DNA of 64,000 nt, from NCBI GenBank assembly GCA_022457065.1, contig JAJGBQ010000002.1, forward strand, positions 4,464,001 to 4,528,000, given 5' to 3'. The DNA is from Curvularia sp. ZM96. Lineage: Eukaryota; Ascomycota; Dothideomycetes; Pleosporales; Pleosporaceae. The notes below the pieces were generated by a model, which saw only the letters and a program-made list of their open reading frames with translations, did no database searches and was not told the origin of the DNA. Shown piece by piece: positions 22,722-32,563 of the stretch (the first letter of the stretch is position 1; each line of letters starts with the position of its first letter). Made by a program: the position numbers and the translations under genes.

Positions 22722-25167
22722 TTACTTGGCTATTCTTCCACCCTTTCTCCTTCCCATCTTGCCCAGCCCGTCCTCATTCCTCTTGTGCCACTCGTCAATC
22801 TCGCGGCGGACACTCTCGCGGTACAGCTTGTAATCATCGCTGGTTTCGACCAACAGCTGTGGACAGTGGCCCGAGCGGCGGAGATGGCGCTTTAGATTTT
22901 CCCATCGACAGTCGGGTTTGAAAGTGCAGTTTGCATGGGGACAGCGGTAAGGGCGGAGAGTCTGTTGTTGTTCATTGGTAAGTTTCGGGTATTGGAGAGA
23001 GAAGAAAAGAAAGCAGGGAATCATTGGAAGGAGAAAGAGTGCGAGGCTTACCTGATGTGTTCTCTCGTGTTTGCTCAAGTTACTCGAATCCGCGCAGGTA
23101 AACTCGCAGAAGCGGCATTTATGCGGCTTCTTACCCTCGTGCAGGGCGCTGATATGGGTTTGCAACTGCGTGTGCGTAGTCGTCGTGTATCCGCAGCGAT
23201 CACAGACATAGGGTCGTTCGCCTGTGTGCGTCCTCTCGTGATTATCTTTAGCTTGGTTCGTGGCAAACGTCTTGTTGCAGCCTTCGTAGCTGCAGGCATA
23301 AGGGCGGTAGCCAGCATGGCCGAGGAGGTGGCGAGAAAGCTTAGAGCGCTGCTTGAAATCTTTGGCTGAAGCTTCGCAGCCTTCCCACTGGCAGAAGCAG
23401 TGCGCACAGTTGTCTACATGTGCCGTCTTAATGTGCTTATGAAGCGCTTCAGGGGTGTCGAAGACGGCCAAGCAAAAGATGCCAGGACCATGTTGCCTAA
23501 ACTGTTGTTAGTATGCGTGTTGGGGACGTGTGGAAGATGACAAAGAACCCCAAAAGTCATTTGACAGACCATGTGATGGTAGACTGCAATGCAAAGACTA
23601 GCAAGATACTGAATTCAACTTACCATTTACAAACACAAGCTTGCACATCTCCGGTGATACTAGCAGTAGCAGCGCCGGGCAGAGTACTTGAGCCCGAGGG
23701 GGTTGTGGTATTGGGGCGTAGGATATCGTTTTGAACAGCAGAAGCAAGAAAATCAAGCTTATTCATCCCACCAAATGAGTTTGCTGGCTGATAGACATTC
23801 GGGAACGCGGAATCTGTCAGCATCCACGACTGGTCATGGAAACCCAGGGCAGGGTCGTCGATGCTAAAGGGGTTCGTTGAATGTATCGAGTTCTGACCGG
23901 CTGATAGCGGGCTGGTAGGTAAGCTAGGGTTGAACCCAAAGCTCATGAAGTTACTAGCTAGACCGTTTCCCTGTGCCACAGATGCGTCCCACAGGTCCAA
24001 CTGCTGTGGTGATGCACATGGGGCATCACCACATGCTCGACGGGGACCATGGCAGCACGAGTTGTCAATGTGACAATGGTCTCCGGCAACGTTCAGGAAA
24101 CAATGTGGTGCAAAGCCTGTATTGCCAGGTGCTGGTGATTGTTCGGCTGTAAAGGCGCTTTCTAGCGAAGTGAAATTGCTGTTCGATAGTGCTGGGGTCG
24201 GGGCGCTCGAGGCTGTCGTGATGTCGTCGACGGGATGGTAGCCATGGTTTTGGGAGAAGCAAGGATACACCTCAAAGGACGAAAGACTGCCTTGGTTGCT
24301 ATGACGCCCTTGTTGAAAGTGACACGGCGCATGGTCGTAACAGTATACAGTACCAACGGGCGTAGGAGCTGTGTGCGCGAAGTGACATTCGTTGTTGGGG
24401 TCACCCATGGGACAAGGTGGAGCGTTGCACTTCTGACAGAAGCATGGTTGGTCTGGAGAAGCCACCTTGGTGCAGTCCGGGTCGATGCAGTTGTCCGTAC
24501 AGTGTTCGTTCTCCTGAGTGCATCGGGGATCAAAACAAGCGTCGTCTTCTGCACAGTCGTCGGCAGGGCACTTCACTGAGCAATCTAGATGGGAAGACGG
24601 CTCTAGATTGCACTCCTGGCAGAACTTTTCGAAACAATCGTCTGGAAACTGACCCTCTGGCTCGGTGGCGTGGTGCGAGTCTGTGGTAGCAGGGTGGAAT
24701 TCACCCACTTTGTGAGCGGAAGCTTTGCGTTTGGCCGGGCGCACGTCAGGAGCCTCTGGGCAGTTTTCAGGGCACCTATTGCAACACAGCTGGGGATCAA
24801 GAGGGTACTCTTGCGAGCTCGGGCCCGTTGTCTGGGTTGATTTGGGGGCGTCATCTCGCAGCTCAGTAGCATCCCGCTTTGTGCCCGCGACGACGGGCGT
24901 GGGTAACATTGATTCTGCAGCCCAGAGGTTGTCGTCGTCGCCAAAGGCCGAGTCGCGGTCGCAATCTGCACAGCTGTTAGTCATTTTGGGCGTCTTCCAG
25001 TTGCTTTGCTGGAGGGGCAGAGTCACTGGCTGGCCGGCCAGCATTATGGAAGTGTTACAGGGCAGGCCATCTCGGTACTCACGCCGGACCCTCGAGTTTG
25101 CATGGTTTGGGGCAGCGGTGAAGTGAAAAGGATGTTGGGTTGACGTACGTGAGCGTGACCTCTTCAT
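22722..25167 (-). CDS. C2H2 zinc-finger transcription factor with Cys-rich N-terminal region
   Basis: Read on the minus strand, exons are 25167-23624, 23496-23052 and 22961-22722, giving 742 residues. The C-terminal third has about six C2H2-type fingers: two irregular ones with CxW (HCFCQWEGC), then YACSYEGC, YVCDRCGY, HKCRFCEF and YRCPHANC modules, with a classical TGERPY linker. Intron 2 falls right after HERTHQ and intron 1 after CVCKW, so the finger array is split over the exons. Residues 128-282 contain about 22 cysteines in CxxC and CxxxC pairs, and a second Cys/His cluster lies at 356-384, which suggests metal binding or regulation by metal (inference, by analogy with zinc-sensing activation domains). 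I do not recognise a named orthologue. Start at the first Met; later Met residues are possible. Confidence 0.85.
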
Positions 25168-25932
25168 TGGACAAGCCTCCTCGACTTGCTTCTACAACCA
25201 GAGTGATTTGAAAACTTTAAGAGGGATGCATAGCGCTCGAGGGAGGGAAGATGCATGTGGATTAGCGTCTCGCAAGCAGCCCGCCCACCAATCACGTGGG
25301 GGTTCAATCCTTTAGTTGTATCTGTCGTCATTGGCCCATGTCTCCAGAATCGACGCATCGCCTGTGTCTCGTGCCTGCGCGCTGCGCAGCACAGCCTTGC
25401 TCTTCCTGATCAAAAGTAAGCGTCTTCGCTGAAGAAGAACAAGCCTCAGACCCTGTTTCGCGGCCTTCCACGGCAGTGATGTTCACACGGCGGGCGACGG
25501 CCATGTCCCTGCCGCAGCAACTGGCACGGCATGTCAGTGTGCACTACGATCTAGCGTACCCACTCACGTGAAATGGCACCGTGTGCCCATATGCATCATT
25601 CACGCCGGCATGCCGACGTGCCAGTTGCTCGAAGCCAATGGAGAGGAGTGGAGGGGTTGGCGGCAGGGAATGGCGGCATCGCTGGGAGAGGGAATCCAAG
25701 AGACGGGAACTTGGCGCCAATCTCACGCGTCTCCAACCATGAGTGCCTCCCCCGCGCGCCGACGAGGCTGCTCTTCCCTGGACCCCTTCTTCCACCAGCT
25801 CCGAGTAGCACAGCCACAACTGGTCTACCATATCGTCATCCCAACGCCCAACGTCCTCTCTCTGTAGTTACCTTCTGCCACTTCGCCCACCTACCATTGC
25901 CACCAAGTCCTGCCCTGCAGCCTGCATCCCAC
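25168..25932. other. Divergent promoter region: C2H2 factor and MGNLCG protein
   Basis: 765 bp between two divergent starts. Contains CCAAT directly followed by an E-box (CCAATCACGTG, 25288-25298), about 120 bp from the C2H2 start codon. No gene is seen; short frames overlapping the MGNLCG gene are shadows. Confidence 0.55.
25288..25298. promoter_or_regulatory. CCAAT box joined to E-box CACGTG
   Basis: CCAAT and ATCACGTG overlap to form an 11-bp compound site 120 bp upstream of the C2H2 factor gene. In fungi CCAAT is bound by the Hap complex and RTCACRTG by Cbf1-type bHLH factors; joint use here is inference. Confidence 0.4.
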
Positions 25933-26343
25933 ATGGGCAACCTCTGTGGTAAACAGTCCAAAGACAACTTTGAAGGACAAGGTCGCACACTCGGATCTGC
26001 GCCTGAGCCAGCCACAAGGGCCTCTGTACCAAGCAATGCAGCAAAACCAAAGGTCGGAGGACCACCGCGCACCCTAGGCGACAGCAACAGAGAAAGCGAC
26101 CCCAAAGCCGCTGCCGCCGCTGCAGCCGAGGTACGTTTTTACCATAGCAATGGCGACACTGGCATGAGCTAACAACACACTCAACACCAGGCCCGCGCAA
26201 ACAAATCCTCGTCCGGTGACCTCCAGAAGAAGCTCGATGCGCAGAAACGCCAGACAAATAATCAGACGCTGCAACAAGCTGCTAATGAGAACCGCCTTGC
26301 GCGCGAAGCAGACCAGGCGACTGAGACGAGGAACTATAACTAA
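25933..26343 (+). CDS. Small N-terminally acylated protein (MGNLCG type)
   Basis: Exons 25933-26130 and 26191-26343 encode 116 residues. The N-terminus MGNLCGKQS has Gly2 and Ser/Thr-spaced residues of an N-myristoylation site and Cys5, a likely palmitoylation site, so the protein should attach to membranes. The middle is Gly/Pro/Ala-rich with a run of seven alanines at the end of exon 1, and the C-terminal half (LQKKLDAQKRQTNNQTLQQA, then NENRLAREADQATETRN) is a charged, Gln/Asn-rich helix that could form a coiled coil. Intron bounds (GTACGT, acceptor CAG) keep the frame. I believe this is a conserved fungal small protein but know no function; it lacks enzyme motifs. Confidence 0.75.
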
Positions 26344-27452
26344 CCGGATGGTACGGTACAGCACATAAAGTACAGGAAGCGAAGGCTGTGTGTTCAGCGA
26401 TGTGAGCAAAGGAGAGGATAGTTGGACGATACCTTGATATATAGGAGAAGAGATAAGCGAATGGTAGGCGACCTACAGCCAGATATATGTATATATTTGC
26501 ATGTGCATTTATGGCGAAGGCATTTGGGGGACCCATAGATTCTTTACGACTAATGATGCTAATTTTTATACCCTCTCTTGTAATATTCAGCTGATTGACT
26601 AGAATGACGAGGAAAGGATGTTGTGCTGCACCACCTTCACATGTCCTGCTCTTGTCATACCGAACAGGCCCACGGTTCGCTCATGTCACTAACCACGAAT
26701 CACCAGAAAACCAAAAAGACGTAATTATATATTTTTCTTTTTCATTCAACACACAAGTCTCTCGTATCCTTTACAGACAAGAAACACTCGTGTCATCTAC
26801 CTAATCAACCAACCACCGAGTTTCCCACCTTGTATAACTCTAGAGAGGAGAGATGGCATAAATCCAAAGGGTATTGTTACAAGTCCCCACCAGGAAAGAA
26901 CACCATCATGCTGCCCATACTCCAAATAAAACAAACATAACAGTGTATGACGGTGGCGGCTCTTACATTACATGACATCTCCCATTCCTATAACCCAGCC
27001 TGTTAATAGAATCAGGTCAGCCAACCAGGCCCTTCTCTCCCTTTCACCCGTGCCATTGTTTACACAGGACGCCAGAAAAAAACCTAACCGACCCACCAGC
27101 TCCCATTGCTGAATCGGGGGGATATCGTTTCGCTTCGAGACGGGAAAACAAAAGAAAAGAAGTAAAAGACAACAAGAAGAAAAAAGGTACATGAACCGAG
27201 AACCTGATAAATGAACAACGGCGTCGCTAGAACACAAGAGAAGCGACATGGCAAAGAAAAGTGCGATATTGGTAGCCCAGCCGCGCTGCCGGAGCGAAAA
27301 AAAGGCCGCTCTACAGCAACGCGGGGGCTGTTTTGAAAAATTCTTTTTGGTTCGTTCGGCCGTCTAAAAGTAAATCAAGTAAAAAGTGTATGATTGAAAC
27401 GCCACAAGGCGGTGAATCAAAGAAGAGAAAGGGGGTAGTACCTGAGAGTCGA
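26344..27452. other. Convergent 3' region, no gene
   Basis: 1.1 kb of A/T-rich sequence between the MGNLCG gene and the oppositely oriented PPR gene. No open frame longer than about 95 codons; nothing with protein-like composition. Likely two 3' untranslated regions. Confidence 0.5.
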
Positions 27453-30400
27453 CTAGGCAGCGACCTCAGGTACAGGGGCACGACCACCACCGACAAGCTC
27501 GAGGATCTTGCCAGCGACAGCGGCAGGGTAGCCACGGGACAGTCCCTCGTTGACAACAGTCATGGCAGCCGAGCGGTCCTCAACAGCCATGTAGGCACGC
27601 GTCATGGCCTCGTAGGTGCTGGGCTCGCGCTTGCTCTCGGGAACCGAATCGTAAATGGCCTTTGCCTTCTCAATGTTGTGAGCGAGCGCCCATCCGTGAA
27701 TCAATGAGTTGGCAATGTAGGGAGTCATCTCGACGCCACGGGCGCGCATGTCAACCAACACAGACTCCGTATCCGCAATCTGGTGGTTGGCTACCATGGC
27801 TTCGAATAGCGCCTGGTAAAGGCAGGCCTGGGGGCGCATGCGACTGTCGCTAAGAACAGTATCGAAAAGATGGCGAGCGCCTTCCATGTCGTGCATCACA
27901 CAGCCCTTGGCGTGAATCAGGGATGAGTAATGGACAGCTTCTGGGGCGGCACCAGCACTGCGAACTTGCTCGAGAACCTTCTCAGCAGCCTCCATATCGA
28001 CAGGCTCAAGCGTAGCGTAAGTGTCAATCAGTAGCTTGTATGTGTGCGTAGTTGGCTCGATACGCTTCGCACGCATACGCTCGTAGTAGCTGAGGACCTT
28101 GCTGCGGTCGCGCTTGGTAGTCAGGAAGAACTGCATCATGCTGTGGTAAGGAGCAGGGCGAGGCTTGTAGTTGGGCATGCTCTCCATCTCCTCGAACAGC
28201 TCCTCGGCAAACTTCTCGTCACTCACACGGCAAAGAGCATTGACAATGGTGCCGTAGGTGACAGAAGTGGGACGAATACCAAGGTTACGCATCTCAGAGA
28301 AGTAGAAAAGGCAGTCATCAATGCGACGGGCCTTTCCAAGCTTGCCAATGAGAGCATTGTAGAGGAACGATGAAGGCTCCACACCCTCAGCCTTTGCGCG
28401 CAGGAAGATCTTGACAGCTTCGGTAGCCTCGTCAAAGGTCTTGGTGGACTCCTTGAGGGTAGTGATGTAAAGACCGAAGGTGTTGGCAGTAGGAGCAGCA
28501 CCCATCTCAAGTAGGTCCTGGTGATACCTTCCAGCGAGCTCACGCTGGTTGCAAGTAAGGCAGGCAGCGACCATGGCATCCAGAATGGTGACCCATCCGT
28601 ATCGGACGATGCGGTACTGGGGCAGGAGGGGGACATCCTGCTTGGCGAAGTTCAGGATGTCGTGAGCCAGAGTCAAACGGTCTTCCTTCGCAGCGGCAGT
28701 GATGAGCTTCGCGTAAGTGAAGAAGCGAGGGTGGCGACCAGCCCGACGCATGTTTCTGAACTTCATCAAAGCCTCATTGAGGTGAGTAGACGATCGTCCG
28801 TGGGTCTTCTCAAGCAGTTCGGTGATGGCAACGGATCCCTTGTTGTCTGTGGACGCAGCATACGGATCGTGCTGGTCCTCAAAGGTAGGGACTGCTGGAG
28901 TAGTTGGCGCTTGGACGGGGTAGGCGGCAAATGGTGCTGGAGAGTACAGAGCCTCCGGGGAGGCGTGCTTGTAAGCGTACCAACGATGCTGAAGATCACC
29001 TCTGTCGAGCTTGGCAAGGACTTGCTCAACCAGACCAGACGTCGCCTTGTTGACTGGCGTGCCGGTGGCAGTGATGACTTCGAGAAGATGGGCGAACCGT
29101 GCAGCGTGAGCAACATCAACTTCGGCCTCCTGAAGGAGGATGCCGGATTGGACCTGCATCAGGAGCGTGATGTCGTCGAAGTTGAGTTGAACAACGGCCT
29201 CAGGTCCCATTCCAGCAAGTAGGTGGTGAGCAACTGGGGTGACTAGGCCGCCGTTTTCAATCATCGTCCACATCAGTTCCATGCTAGCCCGCGGCGGAAG
29301 GAAGATGCCACGCTTCATCATGAACTGACCCATAACCTCGATAGCTTCGTCAATGTGCTCTACGATCTCCATCTTGGCCTGAGTAGAGCCAGACTGAGAG
29401 TCCCGTATGCGAGCAAACATCTGACGACCCTGACGAAGGCCGCGCTCCGCATGACCACTGCCAATCAGCGCAATGCTGTGCATGGCAGTAGGTTCAATGA
29501 AGTCGGGCTTCGTGGGTGACAGCTCGAGCATTCTCCAAAAGACCTCGGCTGCTTCAATGTTTCCAGTGCGGATATGCATGGCTCCCATGGCCATAGCCGG
29601 TCGAGAGAGGTCAACCTCGGCCGGCAGGTCATCAAAAGCCTGAGTAGCAACCTCAACAGCGTCGCGGTCGGCAGCCTTGATGCAAATGGCAGCCATGGCG
29701 ATCTGACGAGCTTGTGGGCTGAGATACTCGGTAGCGTGTACGTAAGCAGCCTCGAAGGAGCCGTTTTTCAACCACTCCGGAAGGAAGGCCTTGAGACCTA
29801 CGATATCGCGGACGGGAGTGACGTCCTCGGGTGTAGTGAGCCCACTTTCAATCTTTGCTACAAACTTCTGAGCACCCTCTAGGCGGTCGCAAACTGTGTA
29901 CGCCTTGACGAGGGCGGCGTACACATCATTGTCTTTCCTGGTGATGTCAATCTCGCCGTTGTCGTTTGAGATGGCGAGAGCCTTGTATTCGTCGTAGCAC
30001 TCAACCGCGCTCCTCAAGTCACCAGACTTGCCGAAAGCGTGGATCATGGGGACGAACATGTCGGCAGCTGGAGTAACGCCACGAGATTCCATGTGCGAAT
30101 AGATTCGCACCATGTCGTCTACGCGATCGCTCTCTGCACATGCAGTGACAAGTAACCGGTAAGTCTTCTCCGAGAAAGTGCGGCTAGATTCGCTGCTGAC
30201 AGCAGCATCGAAAAGCCTTACAGCAATCGACAGCGACCCATCCTCGGCCAAGATGGCGTAGTCAGTCTCGTGTGACTGCAGCATAAACTTTCCCTCTTCT
30301 TCCATTCCGCCATATCGAAGTCGCCTGTCTTCAAAACTCTGCTTCAAAGAGATGACTTCCAACGATCTGACGGAAAGGAGCTCGAGGAGAGTGGTGTAGG

Positions 30401-31325
30401 TAGTGGTGTCAGGAGCAACGCGGCGACGAAGCATGTCCGAGTAAACATCCAGAGCCTTGGGAACAACTTGATGCTGAGCACGGGGAAGGTGGATCGCTGC
30501 GGACAGCAAAGCATTGTACGCAGTGACTGATGGCTTGATGTCCGAACGAAGCATGGCCTCAAAAACGGCTGGAACTTCGGCATAGTTGCGGTTGATGGCC
30601 AATTTCTGGAGTTGTACCGTGTACTCATCGTGTGCTTCAATTGGGCTGGCGACGATGGTTGATTCGGTGTGACTGAAGGTGGGCGATTCTACCAGGGTAT
30701 TCACGACGGTTGCAGGGGATTGCGAGCGGACCTCTTCAACAGCGGAAACCTCTTCGGCGGCTTGTACAGATTCGTTTTCGGCCTTGTGCTTTGCCACCTC
30801 TTGTGCGATTGCTTCGTCTACCTGCGCCAGTGCAATTTCCTGCGCCTCTTCGCCCCCGACCGCCTTCCGGAAGTCCTCTACCTGGCTGGTACTGTATGCG
30901 CGGTTGACGGAGCTACGAGCAGGAGCCGGAACTGGCTCCGCTGTCTCCTCGATCGCAACGCTGCTTTCCTTGATCTCGGCGACATTTTTGGCACTGGAAG
31001 GGTCCCATTCGATAAGCTTGCGGAACTGGAACTGGGACCATTCCTTGTCCTCGGTTCGTTGGTGCTTTTGCCATGCAGTGTAGTATGCGGCTAAACCTGA
31101 GTCTGGGTGGTCGGGTTGTGCAGCCGCGAGTGCCTTGAGAGTACTCGAGGTAGACGACGTTGATGTGAAAGCATGTTGGTTTTTGATGCCTTTGCGGAAG
31201 CGGTCGTGTTGGAGAGAAGCAAGAGGATTGTTCTGGCTGACACCAGCAACTACTGATTGAGCATAACCGTGAGTGAAGCCTTTGGCAAGACTCTGGCGCG
31301 CGAGGTGAAAGCTCTTAAAGACCAT
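27453..31325 (-). CDS. Mitochondrial pentatricopeptide-repeat (PPR) protein, Cya5-like
   Basis: A 1290-residue, intronless protein. The N-terminus is rich in Arg, Ser, Lys and lacks acidic residues for the first 40 positions (MVFKSFHLARQSLAKGFTHG), as in mitochondrial presequences. Repeated 35-residue helical hairpins with PPR signatures occur between about 240 and 480 (VTAYNALLSAAIHL, TTYTTLLELL, KTYRLLVTAC) and again between about 860 and 1260 (FLYNALIGKLGKARRIDDC, VTYGTIVNALCRV, HTYKLLIDTYATL). Such proteins bind organellar RNA; the fungal relatives of this length include Cya5, needed for expression of cox1. Assignment to Cya5 itself is tentative. It is divergent from the phosphomevalonate kinase gene. 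High-GC third codon positions fit a conserved gene. Confidence 0.88.
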   Translation of the reverse strand: MVFKSFHLARQSLAKGFTHGYAQSVVAGVSQNNPLASLQHDRFRKGIKNQHAFTSTSSTSSTLKALAAAQPDHPDSGLAAYYTAWQKHQRTEDKEWSQFQFRKLIEWDPSSAKNVAEIKESSVAIEETAEPVPAPARSSVNRAYSTSQVEDFRKAVGGEEAQEIALAQVDEAIAQEVAKHKAENESVQAAEEVSAVEEVRSQSPATVVNTLVESPTFSHTESTIVASPIEAHDEYTVQLQKLAINRNYAEVPAVFEAMLRSDIKPSVTAYNALLSAAIHLPRAQHQVVPKALDVYSDMLRRRVAPDTTTYTTLLELLSVRSLEVISLKQSFEDRRLRYGGMEEEGKFMLQSHETDYAILAEDGSLSIAVRLFDAAVSSESSRTFSEKTYRLLVTACAESDRVDDMVRIYSHMESRGVTPAADMFVPMIHAFGKSGDLRSAVECYDEYKALAISNDNGEIDITRKDNDVYAALVKAYTVCDRLEGAQKFVAKIESGLTTPEDVTPVRDIVGLKAFLPEWLKNGSFEAAYVHATEYLSPQARQIAMAAICIKAADRDAVEVATQAFDDLPAEVDLSRPAMAMGAMHIRTGNIEAAEVFWRMLELSPTKPDFIEPTAMHSIALIGSGHAERGLRQGRQMFARIRDSQSGSTQAKMEIVEHIDEAIEVMGQFMMKRGIFLPPRASMELMWTMIENGGLVTPVAHHLLAGMGPEAVVQLNFDDITLLMQVQSGILLQEAEVDVAHAARFAHLLEVITATGTPVNKATSGLVEQVLAKLDRGDLQHRWYAYKHASPEALYSPAPFAAYPVQAPTTPAVPTFEDQHDPYAASTDNKGSVAITELLEKTHGRSSTHLNEALMKFRNMRRAGRHPRFFTYAKLITAAAKEDRLTLAHDILNFAKQDVPLLPQYRIVRYGWVTILDAMVAACLTCNQRELAGRYHQDLLEMGAAPTANTFGLYITTLKESTKTFDEATEAVKIFLRAKAEGVEPSSFLYNALIGKLGKARRIDDCLFYFSEMRNLGIRPTSVTYGTIVNALCRVSDEKFAEELFEEMESMPNYKPRPAPYHSMMQFFLTTKRDRSKVLSYYERMRAKRIEPTTHTYKLLIDTYATLEPVDMEAAEKVLEQVRSAGAAPEAVHYSSLIHAKGCVMHDMEGARHLFDTVLSDSRMRPQACLYQALFEAMVANHQIADTESVLVDMRARGVEMTPYIANSLIHGWALAHNIEKAKAIYDSVPESKREPSTYEAMTRAYMAVEDRSAAMTVVNEGLSRGYPAAVAGKILELVGGGRAPVPEVAA

Positions 31326-32563
31326 TTAGGAATTTGAGGAGCCCTTCAGATAGAAAGGGTGAGACTGAGTGAGGTCAGTATGAGACGTCTACGGAGTACG
31401 AGGAGAGTCTGAAGGCTAAATCGCTTTCGGAGACTCGGAGTTAGGCCGATGTGGGTTCGCGACCAATTTTTTGTGTTTAGGCAACAGAATTATGATTTTG
31501 GTGCGCAACTCGCACGAATGCCGGTCGCTGCAGCCAGACGAAACTGAAAGTGGCTACGTACTATTCTCGAGATCCCTACGCGACGGTGCAGGTTCATTTG
31601 ACGATGACCGTCAAACAAACGCGCTTTTCGGGTGTAAGGAGTACGTGCGGTAGATGTGGGGAAACGCAGAGGTCTGAGTGAACCGAGTAAGGTCGCACTT
31701 AGGCGAGTGCTCCAGAGACGTAGTCGCGCTGGAGTGAGGAGGAGATGGGGGTGGTTGATGGAGGAGGATGTGGCACGCTGAGGCCTGGAGAAAGAAAGAT
31801 ATTGTGCAGCCACGAAGGCAACTGGGCTAGCGCAATTGCGAGGGAAGATTCGAGTGCAGAGGTCGTCAGCGTCATGAAGAAGACGTGAAAAGAGTAGGCC
31901 CGAGCCTAATCCCGAATCATTTTCGCACGCCGAGCTGGGCAGGGTTGAGCATAGCGCGTCCAGTGCCTCTGCCCAACGACGTGTCGCGCCGGGGAGGGCC
32001 AGAGATTTCCGGGCCAATGGCGCAAATGCGCCCCGGGCTGTGCTGGGACGCCATGTCGGTCTCCGGGCAGTCTCTGGCACCGCCGCTGTCGACGGCCTTT
32101 CTGGATCGCTGGATGAGTCAACCTGGACGGCAAACGACGAGAACAAGACGGCTGCACCCCACAGAATGTGACCTGCAGGTGATTGCCTGCTGCTCCGATC
32201 CCAGCGCCCGTGTCCAGAGGCGGACGCATCGCACCCATTGCGCAACTTGCCGGGCACGTGACCATCCACGCTCATCGTGACAACGACCACCCGCTAGCTG
32301 TATGCAGGGAGACTGCGAGAAGAAAAAAGAATCGTGTCGACAGCGTCTGCAACAACGTCGTGGCATTCGAGACCCACCGCGCTTGCAGTCCCTTTGCCTC
32401 TAGTAGATCAGCCTGCACACCCCGCCAGCCTGCCAGCCCGCCTCAAGCCCCTTCTAAACACACTTGCGCGAACTTCATTGCCCGAGCCCGGCACGCTCCC
32501 AAGTCCGACTGTTCCATTTTGCCGCTACTTTCCCTGCCATTCCTACTGCTCCACTTCCCAGCC
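31326..32563. other. Divergent promoter region of PPR gene and ERG8
   Basis: 1.24 kb. A minus-strand frame of 266 codons (31490-32290) is Arg/Ser/Leu-rich without domain and runs through the region expected to hold the PPR promoter; I do not accept it as a gene. A Cbf1-type E-box (GCACGTGAC) lies at 32254-32262. The last 150 bases are C/T-rich leader for ERG8. Confidence 0.5.
32254..32262. promoter_or_regulatory. E-box GCACGTGAC upstream of ERG8
   Basis: Matches the Cbf1-type consensus RTCACRTG on the reverse strand, about 300 bp before the ERG8 start. The same 9-mer recurs at 37780-37788 (reverse) and 43607-43615. Confidence 0.35.

Noticed and set aside
31490..32290. 266-codon open frame on the minus strand upstream of the PPR gene
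   Set aside because: Arg/Ser/Leu-rich, no domain, occupies the expected divergent promoter region; likely chance reading of GC-rich DNA.
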